Origin: Anodontia alba
Taxonomy: Eukaryota > Mollusca > Bivalvia > Lucinida > Lucinidae
Length of the DNA: 64,000 nt
Direction: 5' to 3'
Assembly (NCBI GenBank): GCA_964016985.1
Contig: OZ024828.1
Location: 88,094,399-88,158,398, forward strand
The notes beneath the pieces are model-generated. The model saw only the letters and a program-made list of their open reading frames with translations. It did not search any database and had not been told where the DNA came from. Shown piece by piece: positions 33,501 through 46,300 of the stretch. Position 1 is the first letter of the stretch. Every line of letters starts with the position of its first letter. Position numbers and translations under genes: made by a program.

Positions 33501-36500
33501 TCTTTTGATGAGCAGTGCACTCAGATCAGACTGCACAGGAGTACAGGATGATCTTGGTATGTCCTGGTCACACGTCATACAATTGATTTCTGTTTAGGCT
33601 TGCTATCATCTAGGCTCAGTTGTTCAAAACTAAACAATTCGTTAAAATTTTAATTGAGTGATATGCAAATATGCTGAAATTGTTTGCTGAAAAAATATGA
33701 GTAGCTTTTGCAGTGCAAAAGCTACTCACATTTTTTCAGCAAAAAAATATCAGAATATTGTATATTGAATCTGCTAAAATAGTTAACGAAATGACCCTTA
33801 ACGAGCTCGTTAAGCTAACGATGCTTTGAACAACTGGGCCCTGGAATTTTTAGAAACACTCTTTAATGCTTGCTCACTGTGTTCAATTTTCAGCAGATGA
33901 CATCTTGAAATATTTTTCTTTTTTTTTCCAGGAAACAAGATTTGACATTTCATGCAAATTGTCTCCATTGGAAACAATTTGCATGAAATGTCAGATCTTT
34001 TTTTTCTGAGAAAACTAAGAAAAATATAAATTTGTCGTCTGCTGAATTTGGGTGGTAAAGGTTAAATGAATGAAAGCCTCTAATAAGAATTTTAGGGTCA
34101 TTTAAGGACATCGCTACACATAAGAGGGGATATCAGCATAATATTTCTCTTATTTCACAAAAACATATGTTGTGGTAATCATTAGAAGCACCTCACTGAG
34201 GCACTTCTAGAGTACCCACTACATATGTTTTCATGAAGAAATAAGAAAAATGTCAATACTTTACAGTTGAGAAAAGGCCTTATCTGGAGTGATTGTCTGC
34301 AAGAATTTTAGGCATTTAACCCTTGTCATGCTGAACCCCGGATATACCCTGCCTTTGCAAAGTGTAGATCCAGATCAGATGGCTTCTAAAGAAGCCAACT
34401 GATCTGGAGCTGCACTATTTGCCATTAAGTATGTGAACAATCAAGAAATCTGGGCCCAGTTGTTCAAAGCTAACGATGTCGTTAGTTAACGATTCGTTAA
34501 AATTTAAATCGAGTGATACACAAATATGCTGAAATTTTTGCTGAAAAAATGTGAGTAGCTTTTGCAGTGCAAAAGCTACTCACATTTTTTCAGCAAAAAA
34601 TATCAGAATTTTGTATATTGAATCTGCTAAAACAGTTAACGAAATGACCCTTAACCAGCTCGTTAAGCTAACGATGCTTTGAACAACCGGGCCCTGATGG
34701 GCTGAAAATTAGAAATGGGCGTGGCAATTTAATTTATTCAGCATGACAAGGGTTAAGTCTTTCACTGTTCACTGTCGCATTAAAGTTTGACATCTGAGCT
34801 ACTCATAGAAACAACAGTTTTATCCCATTTTAGACTGAATGAAATCTCCAACACTATATATTGCAAGAGTATAATTTTGATTTTAGGTATGTCTGGCTAT
34901 GTGATTTAGATATTCCTAAAGAAAAATGTCTTAACCATTTGCAAACAGTGGAGACCTTGATCAGATGCTGCATTGGGCAGTGTCTGATTTGGGTCTGTAC
35001 TGTTTGCCATTTACCCTTTTTGGAGTCTCCAGACTACAATAGGTTATTTCAAATTGATTTTCCTGCAACTGTTGATTTGATGATATATTATCTGTAAAAT
35101 TAATTAGAAGAAGTGATCAAAGTTTCATTAACATAATATACTGAGAGAAATAAATTTAGCATTTAGTTCTAGCAGTGGATAAATGTGACTTTAAGGTTGA
35201 AAGCTTGGGTACAATTCCAACACATGTCAGCTCTGTAAATAAACTTTCCCCCTCGACTTTAGCATCTTTGGAACCTAAAATGGTACACTTACTCATAAGA
35301 AACAAAATAATTTCCAACTCAGTAAGAACGTCTGAAATATAAGCCACTTTGTAAAATGTCGCTAAATATATTTCTCTAAGTATATTTATTCTCAATGAAA
35401 GTTTGAAGATTCTGCACACTCAGTGGGTATTAAAAGTACATATTTATCATAAAAAAAACAAAAAAAAAAAACACAAAAAACATAATAATACAAATACACC
35501 ACAAGATTTACAAAGCTTTTTACCTTATATTCAGTATTTTGCAGATAATATAATGACCTTTCTTGACCTAACTTGTCTATGTAGTCTAATTAGCAAACTA
35601 TCTATTCATACAATATGTTCTCCAATAAAACAGTCAAATCTGTGTTAACCCTTAAACTGCCAATCACAACAATTGTCGTCTGCTTTGAATTTAAAAAGTC
35701 ATTTCTGCAAACAGTGTGGACCCAGATCAGACTGCTTCAGTCAGATCTGGGTCCACACTGTTGCCTATATGCATAAAATAGGTTTGAAAAGTTTGCAAGA
35801 ATATTCAGCAGATGACCTAAACAGACGACATTTTCAGATGCAGGTTTTCTTGGCATTTTAAAGGTTAAGCAAACATTTACGGGAAAGCCAAAAAATGGTC
35901 ACCTAAAACAGGTGATGGCTTAAAACACATATACTTCAACATATTTTCCTTTGATTGGATATGAAAAACTGGCCTTTAAAGACAAGTGCTTGCCTAATAC
36001 AAGTGGTCTTTAGCATGGGTTTTACTGTACTTGGATAGCCAATCCTTAGTAGTGTTTTATAGCAAATCAAAGATAGCTGAATTTCATTTGGAAATTTGAA
36101 TTTATCTGGAAATAGTATTTTCAGATAAAAAAAAGTAAGTTTATATCAAAAGTAGCCCAGGTATCTACCTTTAATATCTATTTTAACATAATCAGATATT
36201 TCAAACAACTTATACCTCTTACTTCTATGCTTCAAGGATGATCTTTATGTAAGTAGTATTGAACCTTGACAAATGAAAAAGGTACCTCACAGCATATGCA
36301 AACAGCACAGCCTCAGATTGGCTTGCACTTCTGTGCAATCTGATCAGGCCTCTGCTGTTTGCTGTGTACATTCTGCAGGGCCTAGAGACTGCAGTGCCCA
36401 GAGAGCTACTTGTATAATATGCAGTGCTTGATCAGACTGCAAAGACATGCAAGCTGATCCATGCAGTCTGATCAGGGTCTGAATGTTGAATATGCTGGGT

Positions 36501-39500
36501 AAAAATTCCAGCAGACATTTGGATATATTTTTCTTATTTTTTCCGGAAAATAGGATTTGACAGTTCATGCAAATTGCCATTTGTATCAAATTTTGGGTCC
36601 TATTTTCTGGGAAAACTATAATCACTTTGTCATCTGCTAAATTTGCAAAGAGTGTGGTAAACTTAAATATATGTGATTAGGTACCTTCATAGTTGTTCTG
36701 GTTCATTTTGGGCTGTATTTTTAAATGATGAACAACATGTAAAAAGGTGGATATGCAATATGCTGCCAACAAAGGTCCAGACCAACCTGCACATTAATGC
36801 AGTCTCAGGGGCAGAGCCAGGACCATTTCTTAGGGGGTTGATTTGATGAAATTAGCACACTTACTCTATGTATTCGGACAGACAGCCTTATGCAAATAGT
36901 GTAGACCCAGATCAGATGCCACAGAATGTGGCATCTGATCAGGGTCTACACTGTTTGCCACTCATTTAGCAATTTTACACACACTCACAGGCAGTAAAAT
37001 GGACTTGTTTAAGAGAAGTATAAGGTAAAGAGTAAGGGGTGTGAATATTATGGGTAAATATGATATTCCAAATTTATCAAATTTATCCAAAATTTCCCAT
37101 GAAAATGAAATTTTGAGTCAAAGTGGGGTTCAGCCAAACCCCCACTGAATCCCCCCCTGAGTCTGTTTAGGACATTTATACCACTTACAGAATTGCTGAA
37201 TAATATAGAATGTATTCAGATCTAAAAGGCCCTTATTAGACTGAACTGAGTTGCAGGCTGACTTTGGACTTGTTTGCATATTCCCATAAGCACCTTTTTT
37301 CCTGTATTGAGTACAAATATATTGTAAGGTTTTTATTATTGCTTTAGCTTAAAGTTTGTACATAATTCAACAAAGTACAGTAGAACATGGATAACTAGAA
37401 CACTGATAACTCAAATACTGGGTTAACTGGAACTACTTTGTTTGTGACATCTTCCAGAAATTTGTTTTTCACCTGCCACTTTACACAGAAAAAGTGAATT
37501 TGCATACTTTTGTTCAGAATTAATGCAAAACCTTTTGTTGTAATTACCCATGCACGAAAAATTTTATTCCATTTTTGTTGGTTTTTGAAAAATTGAATAT
37601 TTTCACTTTTTCCCATAGTAAAAAAATGGCTGCAAATTATGCAGAAATCACTAGGGTAGGTAAATTGGAGGCATATTTTCAACAAGTTCTTTTTGATCAA
37701 ATTTTCTGAAATTTCACAAAATTTTGTAAAACATCAATGATTAAAAATCAGCAAAGAAAAGTAAAAAATACTTTCATAGGTAAAAATTCTAAACAATCAC
37801 AATACTATACCTATAGAAACTGCACTGGACAGAACAAGTTTTGGCCTTCAATTTAATTTTAGGGTAAATATTGGAGAACTAAACACAGAAACAGAAAAGA
37901 CAAATAGTTTTTGGATAAGATATGGTCAATCGATCAAAATATTTTCATTTAAAACAAAACACAAAGCAAATAAGTGTCTTTCTGAGCAATGTGGAAAGGA
38001 CAGTAATTTTGAGTCCCTCCCATTCATTTTTGGTGGAATTTAGCCAGCAATAACTGAAACAACTTTTAACTAGAGCTAGTTTTCATGGCCCCTTGCTGCT
38101 CTAGTTATCGAAGTTCCATTGTACAGTCGAGCCTCAATGGCTCGAACAGCCTTGGGACCATGACAATTAGTTTGAGATATGTGTTATTCGAGCCACTGAG
38201 GGTTAATCATAGTGGCAAGTCAGAAAGCAAATGGGGATGATTTAGGGAACTCTTTTTGATTTTCTAAACAATAATTGTATGTTGTGTGTACTCATTAGAA
38301 TTGCCTCATCGAGGCAATTCTAATGAGTACACACAACATACAATTTCATGATAAAATAAGAATATTTCCCATAGTGTTTGTTTTCTTGAGCTGTCAGAAG
38401 AATTTCGTAGGGACTCAAAAACGAGTTCCAATTAACCATGGTAAACGAGCCATCGGTGTTCGAGCTATTGAGGTTTGACTGTAGTTTGATAAAAAAGAAA
38501 CAAACAGTTAAATGCTTAGCATGCTAGGTAAAATTCAGCAGATGGCATTTTGAAATATTTTTTCTTTTTTTTACCAGAAAATAGGCTTTGACATTTCATG
38601 CAAATTGCCTCTTGAGGAGACAATTTGCATAAAATGTCAGTCTAATTTCTGGGAAAAATAAGAATAGGAGACAATTTGTATGAAACCATTTTCTGGGAAA
38701 AATAAGAAAAATATCATCAGTTTGTCGTCTGCTGAATCTGCCCAGAGGGTGGTAAAGGTTAACATAATTTTTGCTTAATGTCAAAGCTGACCAATAATTG
38801 ATAAGATTCAGTAAACAGAAGGATCTTGCCCATAGTTGGAGCTCTGTGGTGCAGCAGTAAAGCAATGGACTCCAAATTGAGAGGAAGCGTGTTTGACCCC
38901 AGCAAGCACCAAGTGTTATGTCCTTGAGCAAGACACTAAATCTACATTACTTAGTACTGGTTTCTACCCAGGAAGACCTACCTAGAATGCCTGCAAGGAC
39001 GTATGGCAGTATAATTTAGAAATAGTTATCTTTACAGCTTTGCTTGGGAAACGTACTACACAGAGTCAAAGTTAAACTGATACCATTGGACAAAAGCTAT
39101 CCATTGTTGATGCAAACTTAAGAGTGCTGCCTTTTGCTCTCTTAGCCCTTCTCCTCGGACGAGAATAAACTGTTGACAAAATTTTTTATCTCCTCAGTAC
39201 CATAATTACCCTAAATCTGACACACCTACATCATAGCCCCAGATATAAGAGGGAGTATCCATATAATATTTTTCTTATTTCTTCACGAAAGCATATGTTG
39301 TGGGTATTCATTAGAAGCGCCTCAGTGAGGAGCTTCTAATGAGTCCCACAACATATGTTTTCGTGAAGACATAAGAAAAATATTAGTAGTTGGTTGAAAA
39401 AAAAAAAAGTGCCTGAGCTGAAGCTATGTCTGTACCACTTATACTAAAATTTGAACAAGTCCAGTTTACTTCCTAATGATTTAACCCTTGTCCTGCTGAG

Positions 39501-42500
39501 CCCGGATATACCTTGCCTTTGCAAACAGTGTAGATCCAGATCAGTTGGCTTCTTCAGAAGCCAACTGATCTGGATCTGCACTGTTTGCCATTAAGTATCT
39601 TAATTTATAGCAACAATCCAGATCAAGAAATTTGATTGGCTGAAAATTAGAAATGGGCGTGGCATCTTAATTTATTCAGCAGGACAAGGGTTAAGCAGCT
39701 GAAGAATGGCAAATTGTATAGATTTTGAGCAGATGTCTGGTTGTGCAGTGTCTGATGTGGGTCTGGGCTGTTTACTCAAGCCTGTCTGTCCAAATATTTA
39801 TGGTAAAACATGGTACTTTATCTCAACATTCATTGTTACCCTGTTGTGTTTTATATGTTGTTGTTTGGTTGCCCACCACTCTTTTTGATTTCTAACAGTA
39901 ATAACTTTGAGACCATTTGTGCAAATGAAGCATGGCCAAGTGGTTAGCACTCCCAACTTCAGATAATGAGGGCCGGGTTGGAATCCTGCTGGAGGCAGAT
40001 TCAGCTCATGACTATACAGTGCTTCATTGCATCACGAAAACACGCCTATATTATTTTAACCCCCTTAAACCCCACTTTTATATGGTAAAACTGGGGTTTA
40101 CAGGGGTATACATTATTTTTCTTATTTCTGCTCAAAAACATAGATTGTGGGTACTCGTTAGAACTGCCTCATTAAGGCAGTTCTAACGAGTACCCACAAT
40201 CTATGTTTTGAGCAGAAATATGAAAAATATCAGAATTTTTTATCTGAAAATTTTCATTTTTTGGTGGTAAAATTTTCAGTATATTTGAATAGGTCTGTTT
40301 TCGCAATGGTACAGAGCCGTTCATTACCACCCTTCCACTGTCTCGATATGACTTAAATAATGTTGAAAAGGATGTAAAATACCAAACTATCATCTATTCA
40401 TACAAATTCTCCTTGTAATCATAGCTCCAAATAAGAGGGGAGGGGGGGGGTGGGGGAGACGGAGGGGGAGGGGAGTGGTATCAGCTAAATATTTTACTTA
40501 TTTCTCCATGAAAACGTATGTTGTGGGTATTTATTAGAAGCACCTCAGTGAGGTGCTTTTAATGAGTACCCACAACATCAGATTCTGTTTTCACAGAGAA
40601 ATAAGAAAAATATCAATACATTTTGGTGAAAAAAGTGCTTTTCTGGAGGTATGTGAGATGTGAGGAATTTATTTCAAAGCTGTTCTTGAAGCAGCCAGTT
40701 TCATTGTGATGCTCTGTATATCTTTATACATTGTAGATGTGTTTTCCTTGGCCTTGCCTGTCATGCAGTTATGTTGTCACTTGCATTGCGAGGGCAGTTG
40801 TAGATTTGAAAGTATTATGGGGAATGGGCTCACTTTCAGGGGGGGATACAACTCAGTTGAAATTGGTTTGCTCATTTCTGAAAAGTGGTCTACTCTAAAA
40901 GGAACCCAGCTAACATTCTACTTAAATCTGTATCAGGCTGTTATCAGCCCGACAAGATTCTTGTTGGACCGATAATGGTCTAATATAGATTTAAAGTAGA
41001 ATGCTAATTGGGAAAGAATTTTTCCGCAAGGGGAGTGGATTTTGAGTGTGTGTGGGGGTGGGGGGAGGGGGGGGGGGGGGTGGAGAAGGAATTTTAGTGG
41101 TACAATTGAAAGGACTTTTTAAGATGAAAGGATACTTCTGAAGATTTGGCCATCATTTTTTCACAAGGAAGATAACTTTCATGACTTGGTATTTGCTTTT
41201 CTGCACCTTCATCTCTTTCTGAAAAGAAGTCTACTATGTAAGGAAAGAATTTGGGCCCTCTAGGAGCAAATTCTTTTCTTACAGAGTAGACTCCATTTCA
41301 GAAGGGGACAAAAACAACTTTGTCAGAGTTACCTCCTCCGAGAAAGTATCTTTCAGTAGCTTGCAAGAGATGATGCTTTTTTTTTTTTTTTTCCACCAAA
41401 AAAATCATTGTTTGTTAAATGTTCTAAAATGTCAAAACACACCTTCTCAACCATTGTTTTGTTATGCTTGCAACAGGTATTTTCTGCAGGCTCACCGAAA
41501 AAAAAATGATAAAATATTGTTCATTCAAGTCATATAGAGATTCAAAAGAAATTTAGCAAGAGTCTTTCAGTGGTTGCCGTCTTGTTTATGGGTTATTAAA
41601 AACTTAACCCTTGTCATGCTGAATCCAGATATATATTGCCTTTGCAAACAGTGTAGATCCAGATCATTTGGCTTCTGAAGAAGCCAACTGATCTGGATCT
41701 GCACTGTTTGTCAATTAGATGTGAATTTATTGCAACAATCCGGATCAAGCAATCTGATTGGCTGAAAATTAGAAGTGGGTGTGGTATCTTAATTTATTCA
41801 GCAGGACAAGGGTTAAAAACTTAAGTGCCTGGCACCACATTACAGTCAGTAGCGTGTCTGACTACAGGCCCAAGGGTAGCAAGTTTGAATCCCAGCTTGG
41901 CTACATAACTTTCTTGGAGACTGATCATGAAAATAATTTCTACGGACATTTGCCACCTTCTGGTAATTGATCCAAGAAGGGAGGTAGTCAGCTACTGGCA
42001 AAAGTATGTGCACAAAATACTGGTTAACCCTTGTCCTGCTGAACCCGGATATACCCTGCCTTTGCAAACAGTGTAGATCCAGATCAGTTGGCTTCTGAAG
42101 AAGCCAACTGATCTAGATCTGCACTGTTTGCCATTCAGTATGTGAATCTATATCAACAACCTTGATCAAGAAATCTGATTGGCTGAAAATTAGAAATGGG
42201 TGTGGCTTCTTAATTTATTCAGCAGGACAAGGGTTAACTGTGTAGGGGAGTAAGCCTGCCCAGGAAAAGTGTGAGTAGATTAACTGACTAGCTCGATGTG
42301 AGTAGATTAACTGACTAGCTCGATAGGACCTTAATGCTATTGACTCGGCTGCAAAACTCAAAATTAGATACAAAATAGTAATATAAGAATACTTTAATAA
42401 AGTAAAGTTTTGCAAAGTTGTGTCATTAGGTTTGAAGAGATGGGGCAGAATGTATGACAATGCCTTATTTAAGATTGCAGTGTGGTTAATAGAAAACAAA

Positions 42501-43293
42501 AATATAGCTGTCACAAATTCAAAAATACAGAATTTTCAAAAAGAAAGAAAGCAGTTCAGGCAGCATATGACAAAATCAAATGATGTGACCCAAATTCAGA
42601 ACAGTGCTCGTACATACTAAGATATACAGTCAATTTTCGTTATCTTGAAGTTCAATGGATTTCTGTAATACTTTGAGATATATATACCTCGACATACCAG
42701 ATTTGCAAAATTGAAGAAAAAATCAAAATTGAACAAATATATAATTTGACTCCTGAAGATAGAGATATATTGAAAATATTATGGAAAGGAAGAAATTGCT
42801 CCTTAGGAGCAATTTCTCCTCTTTTCCACAATATTTTGTTACCTGTTGTTAGATTTTCATGTTAAAACAGGGACTAGATTTTTATTTTGAGATAAGCTGT
42901 TATTCAAGATAAGGGAATTCAAGATATTGAGAGTTGACTGTATTCACATTAAATAGTTGAGAAGTGATGCCTAAGCAAACAAGATAGACCAGTATTCTAA
43001 ACACTGGTTATGTGCAAAAATGTGTTTATCTCTCTCTTTATTAGCCCATAATAAACCCATTTCCACTCATAATATTTATTGAAGTTCTAGCTTGCTAAAC
43101 ACACTGCAGTCTCAAATATTGTGAGAATTTTGGATTTCACTATCTTTCTGGTTCACAAATCAGTACAGCAATGTTATTGTCACTAATAATATACAATGTA
43201 TGGTATCATTTGCTTCATCTTGAGCAAGCTGACAGACAGGTACACTCATGTGCCAAGAGACAATTTCCATGAAATGTCAAAACCTGTTTTCTG

Positions 43294-43325
<32 letters not shown>

Positions 43326-46300
43326 AATCAAAATATTTCAGTATGTCATCTGCTGAAAATTTTACCCAGAGTGCTAATGGTTGAAGCATTAATCAGAACT
43401 ATCACAGACAACATTTTTTCTTTTCTTTTTTGTTTAGAGAAATAAGGCATGAAAATTCATATGAATCATCTGCCTAACAGATTCTCTGATATTTTTATGT
43501 TTTTCACAGTAAATAAGATGACATTTCATGTGAATCATCTACTAGGCAGATGATTCACATAAAATGCCAAATGCTATTTTCTCTGAAAAATAGTTAATAA
43601 TAAAAAATTTAGAACATCATCTGTTACAATTTTGCTCAGTGCTGTAAGGGCTAAAGGTAAATACCACAGCCATGAATGGTAATTTTCTATATAATCTATT
43701 CTTGGATACACAATTTTGGGGGTCCATCTCTAAACTTTATTATATCTGATACTGTGCTATAATTAGCTGTGTTATAAAGAGGTTCTTGCGTATAGAATGT
43801 TTGTACATTTCAAAAAGTACCAATTTATACGTAACTGTGAACAGAAGTCTGATGATTTGTCTACAGAAATGCTTTTCGCATATGGAAATTTGGAAAATGT
43901 TGGCATATTTTTGGCACATGGGAGAAACCACAATAAGAGTACCGTATTTACCATATGTATTCGGACAGACAGGCCTGAGCAAACAGTATAGACCCAGATG
44001 AGACGCCACAGAACGCGGCGTCTCATCTGGGTCTACATTGTTTGTCACTCATTCAGCAATTTTTAGACACAACATCGGGTAGTGAATTATACTGGTTCAA
44101 ATTTTAGAACGTATATGGTAAGGAGTTGAGGTGTCCTAATATTTAAGGTAAATACGGTATGAGGGGTAAATCTGGACCTAGTTGTTCAAAACTGACGATG
44201 TCATAAGTTAATGTATGGTTAAAACTTTGATCATTAGTTATGGCATATACCCTAATATTTTTGCTGAAAAATGTGAGTAGCTTTTGCATTTGCAAAAGCT
44301 ACTCACATTTTTTCAGCAAAAATACCTATGAATTAGATATTGTACTTACTACTACAGTTAGCAGTTTGACTACTAAAGAGCTTGTTAAGCTAATGATGCT
44401 TTGAACAACTGGGCCATGGTAAGGTATACCTGTCTGATCAAGAGCTCAAGAGACATGGTAAAATTTATTTGGCTTTCAAGCTTATCATTATTTTGATTGC
44501 TGCTGAAGTTAAGCAAATGGATAAAATAATATGACTATTGCTATTTGTTTATTTATTTATTTACGTATTAATCCGCCTATAAGACGATTTGTTTATAAGA
44601 TGGGGGCTGTTTTTGGGCCCTTCTCAGGCAGGATTTTGCTTTTACTTAATTATAAGACGGGTTAAAAAAGTCGCCTGTCGGAGATATTTCCTGCCACTCA
44701 GAAATTCCTAAAGTACATTAAGACATCGACGATGATTGGTCAGATTTGTAAGTGAATTTATCACAGAGCAGCAATTAAAAAAACTTCCAACACCACTTAC
44801 AAGCATGCATACCGTATTTAACTGTGTATAACATGCACCTTATTTACCCAGAAAACGTTTATAAAAATCCGATGTGTATTATTTATAGGAACACCAAAAT
44901 CTGGACAGAAATCGCCAAGATAATCGGTCGCGAAAACTCATAACATTCACGATCGGCCGTTAAAAATGCGAAATAGAATGATTGCTATAAGATATTCATG
45001 ATTTTTTATACCTATCTCGCCCATACAAGGGTTCTGGCAGCTCAAAACAAGCAACTCGATCTGATTTGCAGTAATTTGATAACCTTTTCTTGTCCATGCT
45101 CTTTTTGTTTACGCTTTTTTATTTTGCTGATCATGTGATCTCTTCAAAGGGAAACTACTCAAACAGGCATATGCATATGAATCTGTATTGATTACCGGAC
45201 TTTGACAAGACTCACACCGTAACTTGAATAAATCAGCCTGCACAACTGATTTATTGTAGTTCAAAATAGGAAATAAATTTGGTAGAACATAAATATTGGC
45301 ACGAACGATCATACATTGAAAAAATAAAAATGTATTTATGTTTATGCAATTATTAAAATTATTGATAATAAACAAAACCAACTGGTCTTTTAAGGTAGGT
45401 AGATCAGTCATTTGCATTTTATCTTTTATTTTCTTACCATATGTTTATCTTTTTTTTTTCTTTTTTTTTTTTTTTTTTCTTTTTTTTTTTTTTTTTGGAA
45501 CTTTTCTTCCAACTTACCAAAAAATTGTTTGAAATAAACAATGTTTATGATAAAGAAAAAAAAACTACCAGCATACATCTGTGCACTTAATTGGTTAATT
45601 GGCAGACAGAATGACAACTAGTCGACTTTAGTTGTTGTTTGCATTGCCCTGAGGCACTGAGTTGATAATTTCACGTCTCAGTTAAGAAAGTGACACAAAG
45701 AAGGTGTTAATTATGAGAACACAAAAGAAATAACTACATTTTTATTATCATAGCGTCTGCAGTGGGGAAGCAAAGAACTGCCTACACTACATCAAGTTGC
45801 TGAGGCCCATGGTAACAGAGCTGCACAATGAAAATTCAGTTAGCATTATCGTAAATTCGGCCTGTTTCTACTCTAAACCTTCCGAGTTCGGCCATTTTCA
45901 ACTCAATCCTAGTGAAATTTGACACACTTAGTTTCTGGTAACTTAGTAAATAATGCACGGATAAATTCTTCGTGTTTTACATAGGAACCTTTTTTTTTTA
46001 TTTCAATACTAATTAGCAAATATTCAGTGCGTGTTATACACGGGTGCGAGTAATACACAGAAAAATTCGGTACTTCACCTACAAAATTACCTTGCTGCTA
46101 TTTCTGTCAAGGGACGAAGGTAAACTATATATCCTTCTACCGGTTTCAAAGATCGGCATTTTCCGTGACCACGTGGCACCACCGGACTTTGCCAAAAATA
46201 CCGATATGGCCAAAGACCTTGATTATAAGACGGGTCTGGATTTTTGGGGGCTTTTTTTTTTGGAAAAATCCCCGTCTTATAGGCGGATTAATACGGTATG

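Larger units (their letters stand above)
44562..46298. mobile_element. TA-bounded TIR element (1.74 kb) containing a second one
   Basis: TACGTATTAATCCGCCTATA and TATAGGCGGATTAATACGGTA-type ends, continuing into AAGACG...CGTCTT. Non-autonomous: no transposase recognised. The 44810-46072 element lies inside it. Confidence 0.85.

Noticed and set aside
45109..45417. Minus-strand 102-codon frame inside the inner TIR element
   Set aside because: No recognised domain; Asn/Ile-rich composition fits chance in AT-rich DNA. A relic of a transposase cannot be excluded but is unsupported.
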